Assembly (NCBI GenBank): GCA_003021175.1
Contig: PXQV01000012.1
Coordinates: 241,671 to 305,670, forward strand
Length of the DNA stretch: 64,000 nucleotides
Source of the DNA: Halobacteriales archaeon QH_7_66_36
Lineage (GTDB): Archaea; Halobacteriota; Halobacteria; Halobacteriales; Haloarculaceae
Reading direction: 5' to 3'
Of the stretch, positions 44,612 to 52,430 are shown piece by piece (within the stretch, counting starts at the first letter, position 1; every line of letters begins with the position of its first letter). Made by a program: the position numbers and the translations under genes. The notes under the pieces are model-generated. The model saw only the letters and a program-made list of their open reading frames with translations, had not been told where the DNA came from and did not search any database.

Positions 44612-46032
44612 CAGCTACCACCCGTGATGCCTTCGGGCTTGATCAACAGGACGAGCAGCAGCACGACGAACGCGACCGGCACTCGGTAGGTGGCGCTCAG
44701 CCCCGGAACAGCGAAGATGGCGACCTCCATCGCGAGACCGACGACGTAGCTCCCGAGGATCGCACCGTAGACGGAGATACCCCCGAGGATGACGCCGGCG
44801 AACATCGGGAGCAGCAGGAAGAAGCCGAGGTTGATGGTGATGTTGCTGAACAGGAACCCCAGCAACACTCCGGCCACGGCCGCGAACATCCCCGCGATGA
44901 TCCAGACGACCATCATGACGCGCCGGGTGTTGATCCCCCGGATCATCGCGAGGTCGCGGTTGTCGCTGGTCGCACGCATCGCCTTCCCGAGCGTCGTCGC
45001 CCGGAGCAGATAGTGGAGCAGACCCATCATCGCCAGCGCGATGCAGACGATACCCACCCGGAGCGGGGAGGTTCGCAGTCGCGTACTGACGAGCGGGTCC
45101 GACGGCACGCTGGCCCCGCCCGAGAGGACCGCTCCCCCGACCAAGAGGACGGCGGCACTACCGAGCGCCGCCGCCAGCCGCGGACCGACGACGGCCGCGG
45201 AGCCCTGCCGCCGCCGGTAGCCGGCCACCGCGACCGCGCTCGCGACGGCGAGCAGCGCGACCACCTCCAGCCAGCCGTATCCCAGCGCGAGCAGTTGTGT
45301 GGTCTCCCCGCCTCGCGTTTCGAGGACGGTCGCCGTGACGCCGTTGCCGGCGATCAAGAAGTCGATGAACTTCGCGAACGTGAAGTCGACGCTCCGGCCG
45401 GCGACCGGAACCGTTGTCTCCACCTCGTAAAACCGGATGTCGCCGCCGAACACCGTCTGGATGCTGAACCGGATGATGAACGCCATCGCCAGCGAGACGA
45501 CGAGCATCATCGCAAGTTCGACACCTTTCTCGCGGAACTTCCGGTAGACGAGCGACTCCGTCAGCGGTACGACGGCCCCAAGCAGAACCACGGCGAACAG
45601 CAACGCCGCGGGATACGACGGAAGGCCGGCGACCACGAGCGCGCCGACGAGGGCGGCGACCGCCGCGTGGACGCCGAGACCGACCGTCGGTGGCGCGTCG
45701 ACGCCCCACCAGCTTCCCTTGAGGGCACGGACCCCTCCGAGGTGATAGACGGAACCCAAAACGCCGGCCGTCGACAGCAGAAAGACGATTCCGGCCCCTG
45801 CGGTTCCGACCGCACGGGGACCGGTCGCGAACGCGTCGAACAGCGGAACCGACCCGGGCTTGTTGACCAGCAGCGCCGCGTACGCGCCCAGCGTGAGGAG
45901 ATCACCGTGGGCGAAGTTCGGCACCTCGGCGATGTCGTAGACGAGCGCGAGACCGATCGCGCCAAGCGAGATGATGCTCCCGGTGACCAACCCAGTCAGC
46001 ATCGCGTTCGGCAAACCGATCGTCGGAGCCAT
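44611..46032 (-). CDS. livH: Liv-type ABC transporter permease (LivH), enlarged
   Basis: 473 residues from the ATG at 46030-46032; a GTG three codons upstream is an alternative. LivH hallmarks are the opening GSIISLGAIGLALVYDIAEV, NFAHGDLLTLGAY, and the EAA-type TTLGKAMRATSDNRDLAMIRG. Two extra hydrophobic regions (about 65-130 and 215-300) make it some 180 residues longer than bacterial LivH. It is the first gene of the four-gene transport operon. The gap to the MetF-like gene on the same strand upstream is 108 bp. Confidence 0.92.
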   Translation of the reverse strand: MAPTIGLPNAMLTGLVTGSIISLGAIGLALVYDIAEVPNFAHGDLLTLGAYAALLVNKPGSVPLFDAFATGPRAVGTAGAGIVFLLSTAGVLGSVYHLGGVRALKGSWWGVDAPPTVGLGVHAAVAALVGALVVAGLPSYPAALLFAVVLLGAVVPLTESLVYRKFREKGVELAMMLVVSLAMAFIIRFSIQTVFGGDIRFYEVETTVPVAGRSVDFTFAKFIDFLIAGNGVTATVLETRGGETTQLLALGYGWLEVVALLAVASAVAVAGYRRRQGSAAVVGPRLAAALGSAAVLLVGGAVLSGGASVPSDPLVSTRLRTSPLRVGIVCIALAMMGLLHYLLRATTLGKAMRATSDNRDLAMIRGINTRRVMMVVWIIAGMFAAVAGVLLGFLFSNITINLGFFLLLPMFAGVILGGISVYGAILGSYVVGLAMEVAIFAVPGLSATYRVPVAFVVLLLVLLIKPEGITGGS

Positions 46033-46140
46033 GTTCGCCACGTGTTACCCCCGCACGCATATTGTTTTCTTCACCTCACCAAGCTGACCGGAAAACGACG
46101 CGACCTGTAGATACTCGGGCAGAAACGCGACTGGAGGGGG

Positions 46141-46995
46141 CTACTCCAGCCGACCGCGCCGCCACGCCTCGGTGTCGGGCGTCTGATTGAACGTGTACAC
46201 GTGGAGGCCACGGATGTCGTACGCCGGGTCGTTGACGTGCGATGCGAGGCCGTCGACCAGCTCGTCCGGCTCGTAGTTGCCCCGGGAGCCGACGAGCTGT
46301 TTGACGAAGCCGAGCACGCCGGTCGTCTTCTTCAGGAACTTCACCGAGTCGCCGACGCCCACTTTCTGTGAGATGCTCATCAACCGCTTGTAGTTCATGA
46401 CGCCCGGGATGCCGACCTCGACGGGGAGGTCGACGCCATGATCGCGAACCTCCTCGATCCACTCGATGACTGCGTCCGGGTCGTAACAGATCTGCGTGAC
46501 GATGTACGTCGCGTAGGGGGCCTTCTGTGCCATCGCTTCGGCCAGCGTGTCGTCGTCGAGGAACTCGTGGCCCTCCGGGTAGCCGGTGATGCCGACCTCC
46601 TCGAACTCGTACGGCATCTCGTCGAGCGCGACCAACAGATCGTGCGCGGAGTCGAACGCACCGGCCGGCTCCTCGCGGTCACCGCCGGGCACGAAGATAT
46701 CGGTCACGCCGGCGTCGGTCAGTCGACGGGCGATCTCCCGCAGTTGGTCGCGGTCCTCGACGTATCGCGCCGCGACGTGCGGGACGACATCGTAGCCCGC
46801 GGCGGCCGCCTCCTCCGTGCGGTCGACCGTCGTCTCGATACCTAACTGCGGCGAGGTCGTGATCGCGATCGTCGCGTCGTCCGGCAGGTGTGTGATCTCC
46901 TCCTCGAAGCTCTCGAAGGGCATCAGCTCGAAGCGGACGCTCGTGAGCAGCTCCTCCACCCCCGTCTTGTCGACGGATCGTGTGCGTAGGGCCAT
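46141..46995 (-). CDS. Methylenetetrahydrofolate reductase family protein (MetF-like)
   Basis: 284 residues. The TIM-barrel pattern of MetF is present: RFELMPFES near the N-terminus (the Glu that protonates the substrate), TTSPQLGIETTVDRTEEAA, VPHVAARYVEDRDQLREIA, DIFVPGGDREEPAGAFDSA and TYIVTQICYDPDAV. The haloarchaeal branch diverges from bacterial MetF in its C-terminus, which ends GLHVYTFNQTPDTEAWR. It interconverts 5-methyl-THF and 5,10-methylene-THF. In a demethylation pathway it would oxidise the 5-methyl-THF made by the DmdA-like enzyme. Confidence 0.88.
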   Translation of the reverse strand: MALRTRSVDKTGVEELLTSVRFELMPFESFEEEITHLPDDATIAITTSPQLGIETTVDRTEEAAAAGYDVVPHVAARYVEDRDQLREIARRLTDAGVTDIFVPGGDREEPAGAFDSAHDLLVALDEMPYEFEEVGITGYPEGHEFLDDDTLAEAMAQKAPYATYIVTQICYDPDAVIEWIEEVRDHGVDLPVEVGIPGVMNYKRLMSISQKVGVGDSVKFLKKTTGVLGFVKQLVGSRGNYEPDELVDGLASHVNDPAYDIRGLHVYTFNQTPDTEAWRRGRLE

Positions 46996-47067
46996 CGGTT
47001 GTCGTCTAATGTCGCTACGGGGTCTTTGATGTAAGGGTTGGCAGTCGAACCCGTTTAAGTAGCGGCG

Positions 47068-48072
47068 TCAGGCCGTTCCGTGCCTGCGGATGTGCCGGAC
47101 GACTTCGTCGCGCACGGGGCCGCGATGGTCGTCGGCTACCCGGCGCGTGACCTGATCGAGCAGGCCGAGCCGACGCAGTAGCTCGCGCGTCTTCCCGTGG
47201 CCGAGACCGAGGTCGCGGTCGACCTCGTACACCGTCGCGGCCTCGACGACCGCGTCGACGAGGTCGGCGACGCCGACGTCGTCGGGGAGACCGATGCCGT
47301 CCGCGACGAGCTGTTCGTCCGCCGGCACGCTGGTCGACGGGTCGGTCGCGGCGTCCTCGTCTGTCTCCGCTGTCTGTGGGCCGCCGCCTTCGACGCCCTC
47401 GGTGTCACGCTCTGCCGAGTCCGACTCGTAGTTGTCCGGCGTGTGGACGCCCGCGTCGACCATGTACCGGCGGACCGTCTCGGCGACGACGTCCATCTCG
47501 ATCAGTCGGCTCATCTCCTCGAACGTCTCACAGGCGTCGTACAGCGCCTGCAGATACGCCGTGTCCTCGTACGGCGGCACCGACTCGTCTCTGACGGCAT
47601 CGAGTTCCGATCGTGCGGTCGCCGCTGTGGCGGTTCCGTCGTCGGCCGCAGGGTCGGCAGCCACCGCGGGCGCGTCCCCAGCGGTCGTCTCCGTCACAGC
47701 GGGGTCCGGGGCAGTCTCGTCGGCGTCGCTTCGCTCCGGGTCGAGCGTGAACTCGTGTGTACAGCGGAGCGCTCCCTCGTCGGTCACGGCGACGGTTTCC
47801 GTTCCGCCGGGCGTGATCGGCACCGTCGACGGAAGCAGCGTTTCGAGGGAAGGCGCTCGAAACTGTACACACAGTTCCCCGTCTTCGGTCACCGTCGCCG
47901 ACTCGGGCGTGAAGACGTCGTGCGTGCCAGCCTCCAGCGCGTGGTCGACGACGAGTCGAACGGTCACGTCTGTATCCCCCATGGCCGCCTCGACGGACTG
48001 CACGGACCCGCCGTGTGACTCACACGTATCCACGACGTCGGACAGGACGTCGAACGCGGGTCGGTGAACCAT
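47068..48072 (-). CDS. Haloarchaeal protein with HTH-like segments, unknown function
   Basis: 334 residues from the ATG at 48070-48072. Further in-frame starts up to 48108 would cross AT-rich promoter DNA. A conserved N-terminal domain (FDVLSDVVDTCESHGGSVQ and a following beta region to about 110) is joined by a low-complexity Ala/Asp/Thr linker (about 115-165) to a helical segment resembling an HTH (ALYDACETFEEMSRLIEMDV then ETVRRYMVDAGVHTP). After a second acidic linker comes another such segment (VYEVDRDLGLGHGKTRELLR). Two HTH-like modules suggest a DNA-binding regulator. Confidence 0.65.
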   Translation of the reverse strand: MVHRPAFDVLSDVVDTCESHGGSVQSVEAAMGDTDVTVRLVVDHALEAGTHDVFTPESATVTEDGELCVQFRAPSLETLLPSTVPITPGGTETVAVTDEGALRCTHEFTLDPERSDADETAPDPAVTETTAGDAPAVAADPAADDGTATAATARSELDAVRDESVPPYEDTAYLQALYDACETFEEMSRLIEMDVVAETVRRYMVDAGVHTPDNYESDSAERDTEGVEGGGPQTAETDEDAATDPSTSVPADEQLVADGIGLPDDVGVADLVDAVVEAATVYEVDRDLGLGHGKTRELLRRLGLLDQVTRRVADDHRGPVRDEVVRHIRRHGTA

Positions 48073-48177
48073 GTATCTACTCGACAATGACATGTTATGG
48101 ACTATCACAGTATGTGCGGAATACGCAACCCTTTCAAGAGGCCCGAACGGGTTCGCCCGGCTTGAACGACGTAACGC

Positions 48178-49125
48178 TCAGCTTGGCGCACCGAGCGCGA
48201 CCAGTCGCTCACCCGCCACGACCGTGCCGCGCGCGAGCGAGTAGACGACACCTCCGTCCGCGACAGTCGGCGTCGCGAGCGACTCGAACCCGGCCGGGTT
48301 GTACACCGTCCCCAGCGGCTCGCCGGCCGACAACCGCTCGCCGACCGCGACGCCGTCGGCCGGTTCGAACAGTCCCGACTCGGTCGCACGCACCGACGCG
48401 GGTTCGTCGTGGAGCGGCGTCTGCTCGACTGTCGGGACCGTGCCGGCCAACAGGTCGAGCGCCTGAAGCACCCGCTCGACGCCGTCCGCCCCCGTCTCGG
48501 CGGCCGGACGCGAGACGGTCCGGCTGTTCGCCAACTCCGCGGTGATGGCCGGGATGCCCGCCCGCGCGGCCGTGATCCGAAACTTCCCGGCCGACGAGTC
48601 GGCGTCGTCGGGGGCGGCCAGCCGGTACGGCGTCCCGAACGCCTCGGCGAGTCTCCGGGCCGTCTCGTCGTCCGCACCGTGGCGGACGTGCGGGAGCATG
48701 TCCGGGGTGCCGGCGTGGAGGTCCACGACGGCGTCCGGGTCCGCGTCTTCGATGAGTCCCCACAACCGCGCGACGAACCGTTCGCCCAGACTGCCCGACT
48801 CCTCACCCGGCCACCTCCGATTCATGTTCGGGGCCCGAGCGTCGTAGGCGGCCGGCGTGAGATACGACCGGGCGTCGAAGGCCAGCGGGTTCGCCACCGG
48901 GACGACGACCACCTCGCCGGCGAGCCGCGCGTCACAGAGCCGCCCGTGGAGCCGGCGGAGCGCGGCTGGCCCGTTGAGTTCGATGCCGTGCTGGGCGGCC
49001 TGCACGTAAACCCTCGGGCCGCTCCCGCCGACGTATCGGTGAACGGTGACCTCGATCTCTCGGCTGGACGGGAGTCGCCCGAGTTGACGAGTCGTCGTCC
49101 GGTGGGTGACGGGGGTCCGGTCCAT
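48178..49125 (-). CDS. Succinylglutamate desuccinylase/aspartoacylase family (M14) deacylase
   Basis: 315 residues. Zinc ligands are visible in AAQHGIELNG (His-x2-Glu) and VVDLHAG (His). The NPLAFDARSY and NMNRRWPG segments form the substrate pocket typical of AstE/AspA and the ectoine catabolic deacetylase DoeB. A C-terminal swivelling beta domain follows from about residue 225. It would remove an N-acyl group from an amino acid. No partner is adjacent. The link to the M24/ALDH/Lrp genes 35 kb away is tentative. Confidence 0.85.
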   Translation of the reverse strand: MDRTPVTHRTTTRQLGRLPSSREIEVTVHRYVGGSGPRVYVQAAQHGIELNGPAALRRLHGRLCDARLAGEVVVVPVANPLAFDARSYLTPAAYDARAPNMNRRWPGEESGSLGERFVARLWGLIEDADPDAVVDLHAGTPDMLPHVRHGADDETARRLAEAFGTPYRLAAPDDADSSAGKFRITAARAGIPAITAELANSRTVSRPAAETGADGVERVLQALDLLAGTVPTVEQTPLHDEPASVRATESGLFEPADGVAVGERLSAGEPLGTVYNPAGFESLATPTVADGGVVYSLARGTVVAGERLVALGAPS

Positions 49126-49196
49126 ACACGGTCAGGGAGTGCCGGACGCAAAAAGCCGCGGCGAACGACCAAGTCACCCGGCGTCGAAGCCGAGGC

Positions 49197-49583
49197 GTGG
49201 ACCAGTACGACATCGTCGACCCCGAGTCGCGATCGACGGAGTCGTTCCAGACCTGTGACGTCGTCGTGCGGAAGCTCACCGAATCGCTCGGCTGCACCGA
49301 CCTCCGCGTGAATCAGGCCGTCCTCGAACCCGGAGACGTCACCACGCCACACCGTCACGACGGACAGGAGGAGGTGTTCGTCCCCCAGACGGCCGGCCAG
49401 ATCGCCATCGGGGGCGAGGTCCACGACGTGCCCGCGGGCCACGTCGTCCGCGTCGCGCCGTCGGCCGTCCGGAATCTGCTGAACCGGACCGACGACACCC
49501 ACCGCTGGCTCGCGTTCGGCGCGCCGCCGGTCGGCACGGCCGAGGACTTCGGAAGCTACGTCCTGCCGGGCGACGAACAGTAG
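49197..49583 (+). CDS. Cupin-domain protein
   Basis: 128 residues from a GTG start. Cupin motif 1 is VTTPHRHDGQEEVFVPQTAG, with two His and a Glu for metal binding. Motif 2 is the VPAGHVVRVAPSAVRNLLNRT region, where the usual His is in GHVV. Single-domain cupins serve as isomerases, dioxygenases or sensors. It lies 72 bp from the divergent deacylase gene and before the FAD-GcvT paralogues. No specific substrate can be stated. Confidence 0.8.
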   Translation: MDQYDIVDPESRSTESFQTCDVVVRKLTESLGCTDLRVNQAVLEPGDVTTPHRHDGQEEVFVPQTAGQIAIGGEVHDVPAGHVVRVAPSAVRNLLNRTDDTHRWLAFGAPPVGTAEDFGSYVLPGDEQ

Positions 49584-49779
49584 CCGGTGGCGCGTGACCA
49601 CGTGACTGCGCGGCGCGAGCGCGCGACCGACTGGCGCTTCAACGCGACTGCGGACGCTTAACGTCGACATTGGTGTTAATTTCCGAACCGCAACGTGACG
49701 GTTCGCGTACACATCGAGGCGGGTGGGAGGACTGGCGATAGCTATATCCGGCCGTCACGACCACATTGTGACCGAACAC

Positions 49780-52249
49780 ATGGACCCCACTGAGAGCCTC
49801 CCGTCGCGGGCGGACACGGTCGTTGTCGGCGCGGGAATCGTCGGCTGTAACGTCGCCTACCAACTGACGAAGCTCGGGCGCGAGGACGTGGTCGTCGTCG
49901 ATCAGGGCCCGATGCCCACGACCGGCGGCTCCTCGACGCACGCGCCGGGCATCATGTTCCAGACGGCGGAGCCGAAGACGCTCAGCCAGTTCGCGAACTA
50001 CAGCCGGAAGCTCTACTCCGACTTGGAGGGTGCAGACGGCCAGCAGGCGTACAACGAGACGGGCGGCATCGAAGTCGCCCGCAGCGAGGAGCGGATGGCG
50101 TTCCTCCAGCGCCGGGTCGAACACGCGAAGGCGTGGGGGATCGAGGACCCACAGCTGCTCTCGCCCGAGGAAGTCACCGACCACCTCCCGCTCGTCGACG
50201 AGAGCCAGATACTGGGCGGCTACTACTCGCCGACGGACGGGCAGGTGTCGGGCGTCGTGGCGTGTGACGCGCTGGCCCGCGAGGCCATCGACCGTGGCGC
50301 GACGTTCGTCCCCCACACCCGCACCGAGGACGTCGAGACCGAGGGCGGCTCGGTGGAGCGCGTCGTCACCGAGAACGGCACCATCGACTGTGAGGAGGTC
50401 GTCGTGGCGACGAACATCTGGGCGCGCCAGCTCGGGGAGAAGCTCGGCGTCCACCTGCCCGTGACGCCGGTCGAACACCAGTACACGATGACGGAGTCGC
50501 TGGACGAACTCGGCGGCGCGGTCGATATCACCGACCACCCGCTGTTCGAGAACTACGAGAACGTCTCCGGCGAGAAGGCGAAACGGCTGCTGGTCGGCCC
50601 GGACCGACCCATCCTGCGCGACCAGGACAACGCGATGTACTTCCGGACCCACGGGGACTCCTACGGCATCGGCTCGTACAACCACGAGCCCATCGTGCCG
50701 GACCCCCAGGAGCTGGGCGGCAACACGGCGGACGGACAGGGGTCGGTCCACGAGTTCACCGAGCAGCACATGAACTCGGCGACCCACCCCGACCGCCCGC
50801 ACAAGCCACCCCGGCAGGCCAGCGACGAACTGCTGCCGGCGACCGCGGGCAAGGAGTTGGAGTTCAGCTACAACGGGATGTTCGCGGAGTCGCCCAACGG
50901 GCGTGCCGAAGCTCGACGACGGGCCCATCGACCTCGCGCACTGCGACGTGAACCGGTTCGACGACCACGAGGGGAGCTGGGACTTCGCCCGCGACATCGG
51001 CGGGGAGGAGTACCGCATCGTCTACAACGTCATGCACCCGAAGTGGGTGTGGACCGAGGAACAGCGGGACATCCGGCGGACGCCGATGTACCACACCCAC
51101 GAGGAGATGGGCGCGGAGCTGTGGGCCGAGGCCGGCTGGGAGGAGCCCCAGTGGTTCGAGTCGAACGCCGACCTCGTCGACCGCTACGCGGACCAGATAC
51201 CCGACCGCGACGGCTGGGAGGGGCAGTACTGGTCGCCAGTCGAGGGTGCCGAGGCGCTCCACGTCCGCAACGCCGTCGGGATCCACGACATGACCTCCTT
51301 CAACAAGATGGAGGTGGTCGGCTCCGAAGCGGGCGCGTTCGTCCAGCGACTGTGTACGAACGACATGGATCTGGACGTCGGCGAGGTGAAGTACACCCTG
51401 ATGTGCAACGAGGGCGGCGGCGTCCGCGCCGACATCACCGTCACGCGCACCGACGAGGACCGGTATCTCCTCCTGACGACCGGCCGCGAGGTCGGAAACA
51501 ACCACGTCGCGTGGGTGCGCAAGCAGTCGCCCGAGGGCGTCGTCGTCACCGACGTGACCTCCAGTCTGGCCGCGATGGTGTGTACCGGTCCCGACGCGCG
51601 GAAGGTGCTCTCGAAGGTGACGGACGTCGACCTCTCGGACGAGGCGTTCCCGTTCTTCACCAGCCAGCAGTTCTTCGTGAAGAACGTCCCCGTCACGGCG
51701 CTGCGCGTCTCGTACGCCGGCGAGCTCGGGTGGGAGCTGTACACGCCCTCCGAGTACGGCGAACGGCTCTGGGAGCACGTCCTCGAAGCCGGCGCGGAGT
51801 ACGACATCCGGCCGTACGGCAACGGCGCGCTCGACTCGCTGCGCATCGAGAAGGGGTTCCGGCTGTGGGGGAAGGACCTCCACACGGAGCACACGCCCGC
51901 CGAGGCCGGTCTCGGCTGGGCCGTCGACATGGACACCGACTTCATCGGCAAGGACGCGCTCCGGCAGTCACCCGCGGCGGCCGCTGATGGTGGAACCCCC
52001 GGCCACGAAGTCGCCTGTCTCACCCTCGACGACGAGAGCGAGACGGTGCTCGACAACCGGCCCGTGTTCGCACCGGGCGACGACGAGTCGCTCGGCTACG
52101 TCCACAGCGCGGAGTACGGCTACACGGCGGGTGCCTGCGTCGCCTACACCTACCTCCCGCCGGAGTACGCCGAGCCCGGCACCGACCTCGAAATCCTCTT
52201 CGAGGGCGACCGCTACGCGGCGACGGTACGCGAGGAGCCGCTCGTCTGA
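49780..52249 (+). pseudogene. FAD-GcvT sarcosine/dimethylglycine dehydrogenase broken by deletion and frameshift
   Basis: From ATG 49780 the N-terminal DAO half reads normally: VVVGAGIVGCNVAY, TGGSSTHAPGIMFQT with the putative FAD-linking His, and GIEVARSEERM. At about 50900 the frame breaks. Alignment with the intact paralogue at 52431-54983 shows that some 38 codons between SPNG and VPKLDD are missing, with one extra base, so about 113 bp were lost. The missing piece corresponds to GMPAVGP...GLAIWWTHSGGYGR, part of the FAD site. The remaining GcvT half continues in another frame from 50903. The old frame runs on to 51987 only because GC-rich DNA lacks stops. The intact gene would encode about 850 residues. 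Confidence 0.85.
50903..52249 (+). CDS. GcvT-like C-terminal half of the broken dehydrogenase
   Basis: 448 residues if translated from the GTG at 50903. It contains the FAO_M linker (RIVYNVMHPKWVW region), the aminomethyltransferase domain (IHDMTSFNKMEVVG, NEGGGVRADITVTR, RVSYAGELGWELY) and the GcvT C-terminal barrel. The reading frame is open and the codons remain haloarchaeal, so decay is recent or the fragment is still made. A free THF-binding half could in theory work with a separate FAD subunit, as GcvT does, but the simplest view is a pseudogene fragment. Confidence 0.6.
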   Translation: MPKLDDGPIDLAHCDVNRFDDHEGSWDFARDIGGEEYRIVYNVMHPKWVWTEEQRDIRRTPMYHTHEEMGAELWAEAGWEEPQWFESNADLVDRYADQIPDRDGWEGQYWSPVEGAEALHVRNAVGIHDMTSFNKMEVVGSEAGAFVQRLCTNDMDLDVGEVKYTLMCNEGGGVRADITVTRTDEDRYLLLTTGREVGNNHVAWVRKQSPEGVVVTDVTSSLAAMVCTGPDARKVLSKVTDVDLSDEAFPFFTSQQFFVKNVPVTALRVSYAGELGWELYTPSEYGERLWEHVLEAGAEYDIRPYGNGALDSLRIEKGFRLWGKDLHTEHTPAEAGLGWAVDMDTDFIGKDALRQSPAAAADGGTPGHEVACLTLDDESETVLDNRPVFAPGDDESLGYVHSAEYGYTAGACVAYTYLPPEYAEPGTDLEILFEGDRYAATVREEPLV

Positions 52250-52397
52250 GTTCGCTCGTCGTATCGCCCGCCTGTCAGGCTGTGGGCGCGGGTGGGCGGT
52301 CGCGGGCGTGACACCGCGGCGGGCGGCTTTCGGACAGAAACACACGTATATCGGCTCTCGACGTGATTTTCGGTGATTCGGCACCCGCTTTACCGGT

Positions 52398-52407
52398 GTA
52401 TTTATCC
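52398..52407 (+). promoter_or_regulatory. TATA-like box for the intact FAD-GcvT gene
   Basis: GTATTTATCC lies 24-33 bp before the ATG at 52431 with no Shine-Dalgarno. It indicates that the intact paralogue has its own leaderless promoter. Confidence 0.5.
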
Positions 52408-52430
52408 CGGCGACAGCCGCGAATTCGTCC

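Noticed and set aside
42858..44621. 587-codon alternative frame over livM
   Set aside because: Arg/Gly-rich shadow; the livM frame has transmembrane segments, the EAA-like loop and overlaps with both neighbours.
50906..51987. Continuation of the first FAD-GcvT frame to 51987 as a real C-terminus
   Set aside because: After the junction the composition becomes Arg/Pro-rich, while the 50903-52249 frame aligns with the intact paralogue throughout.
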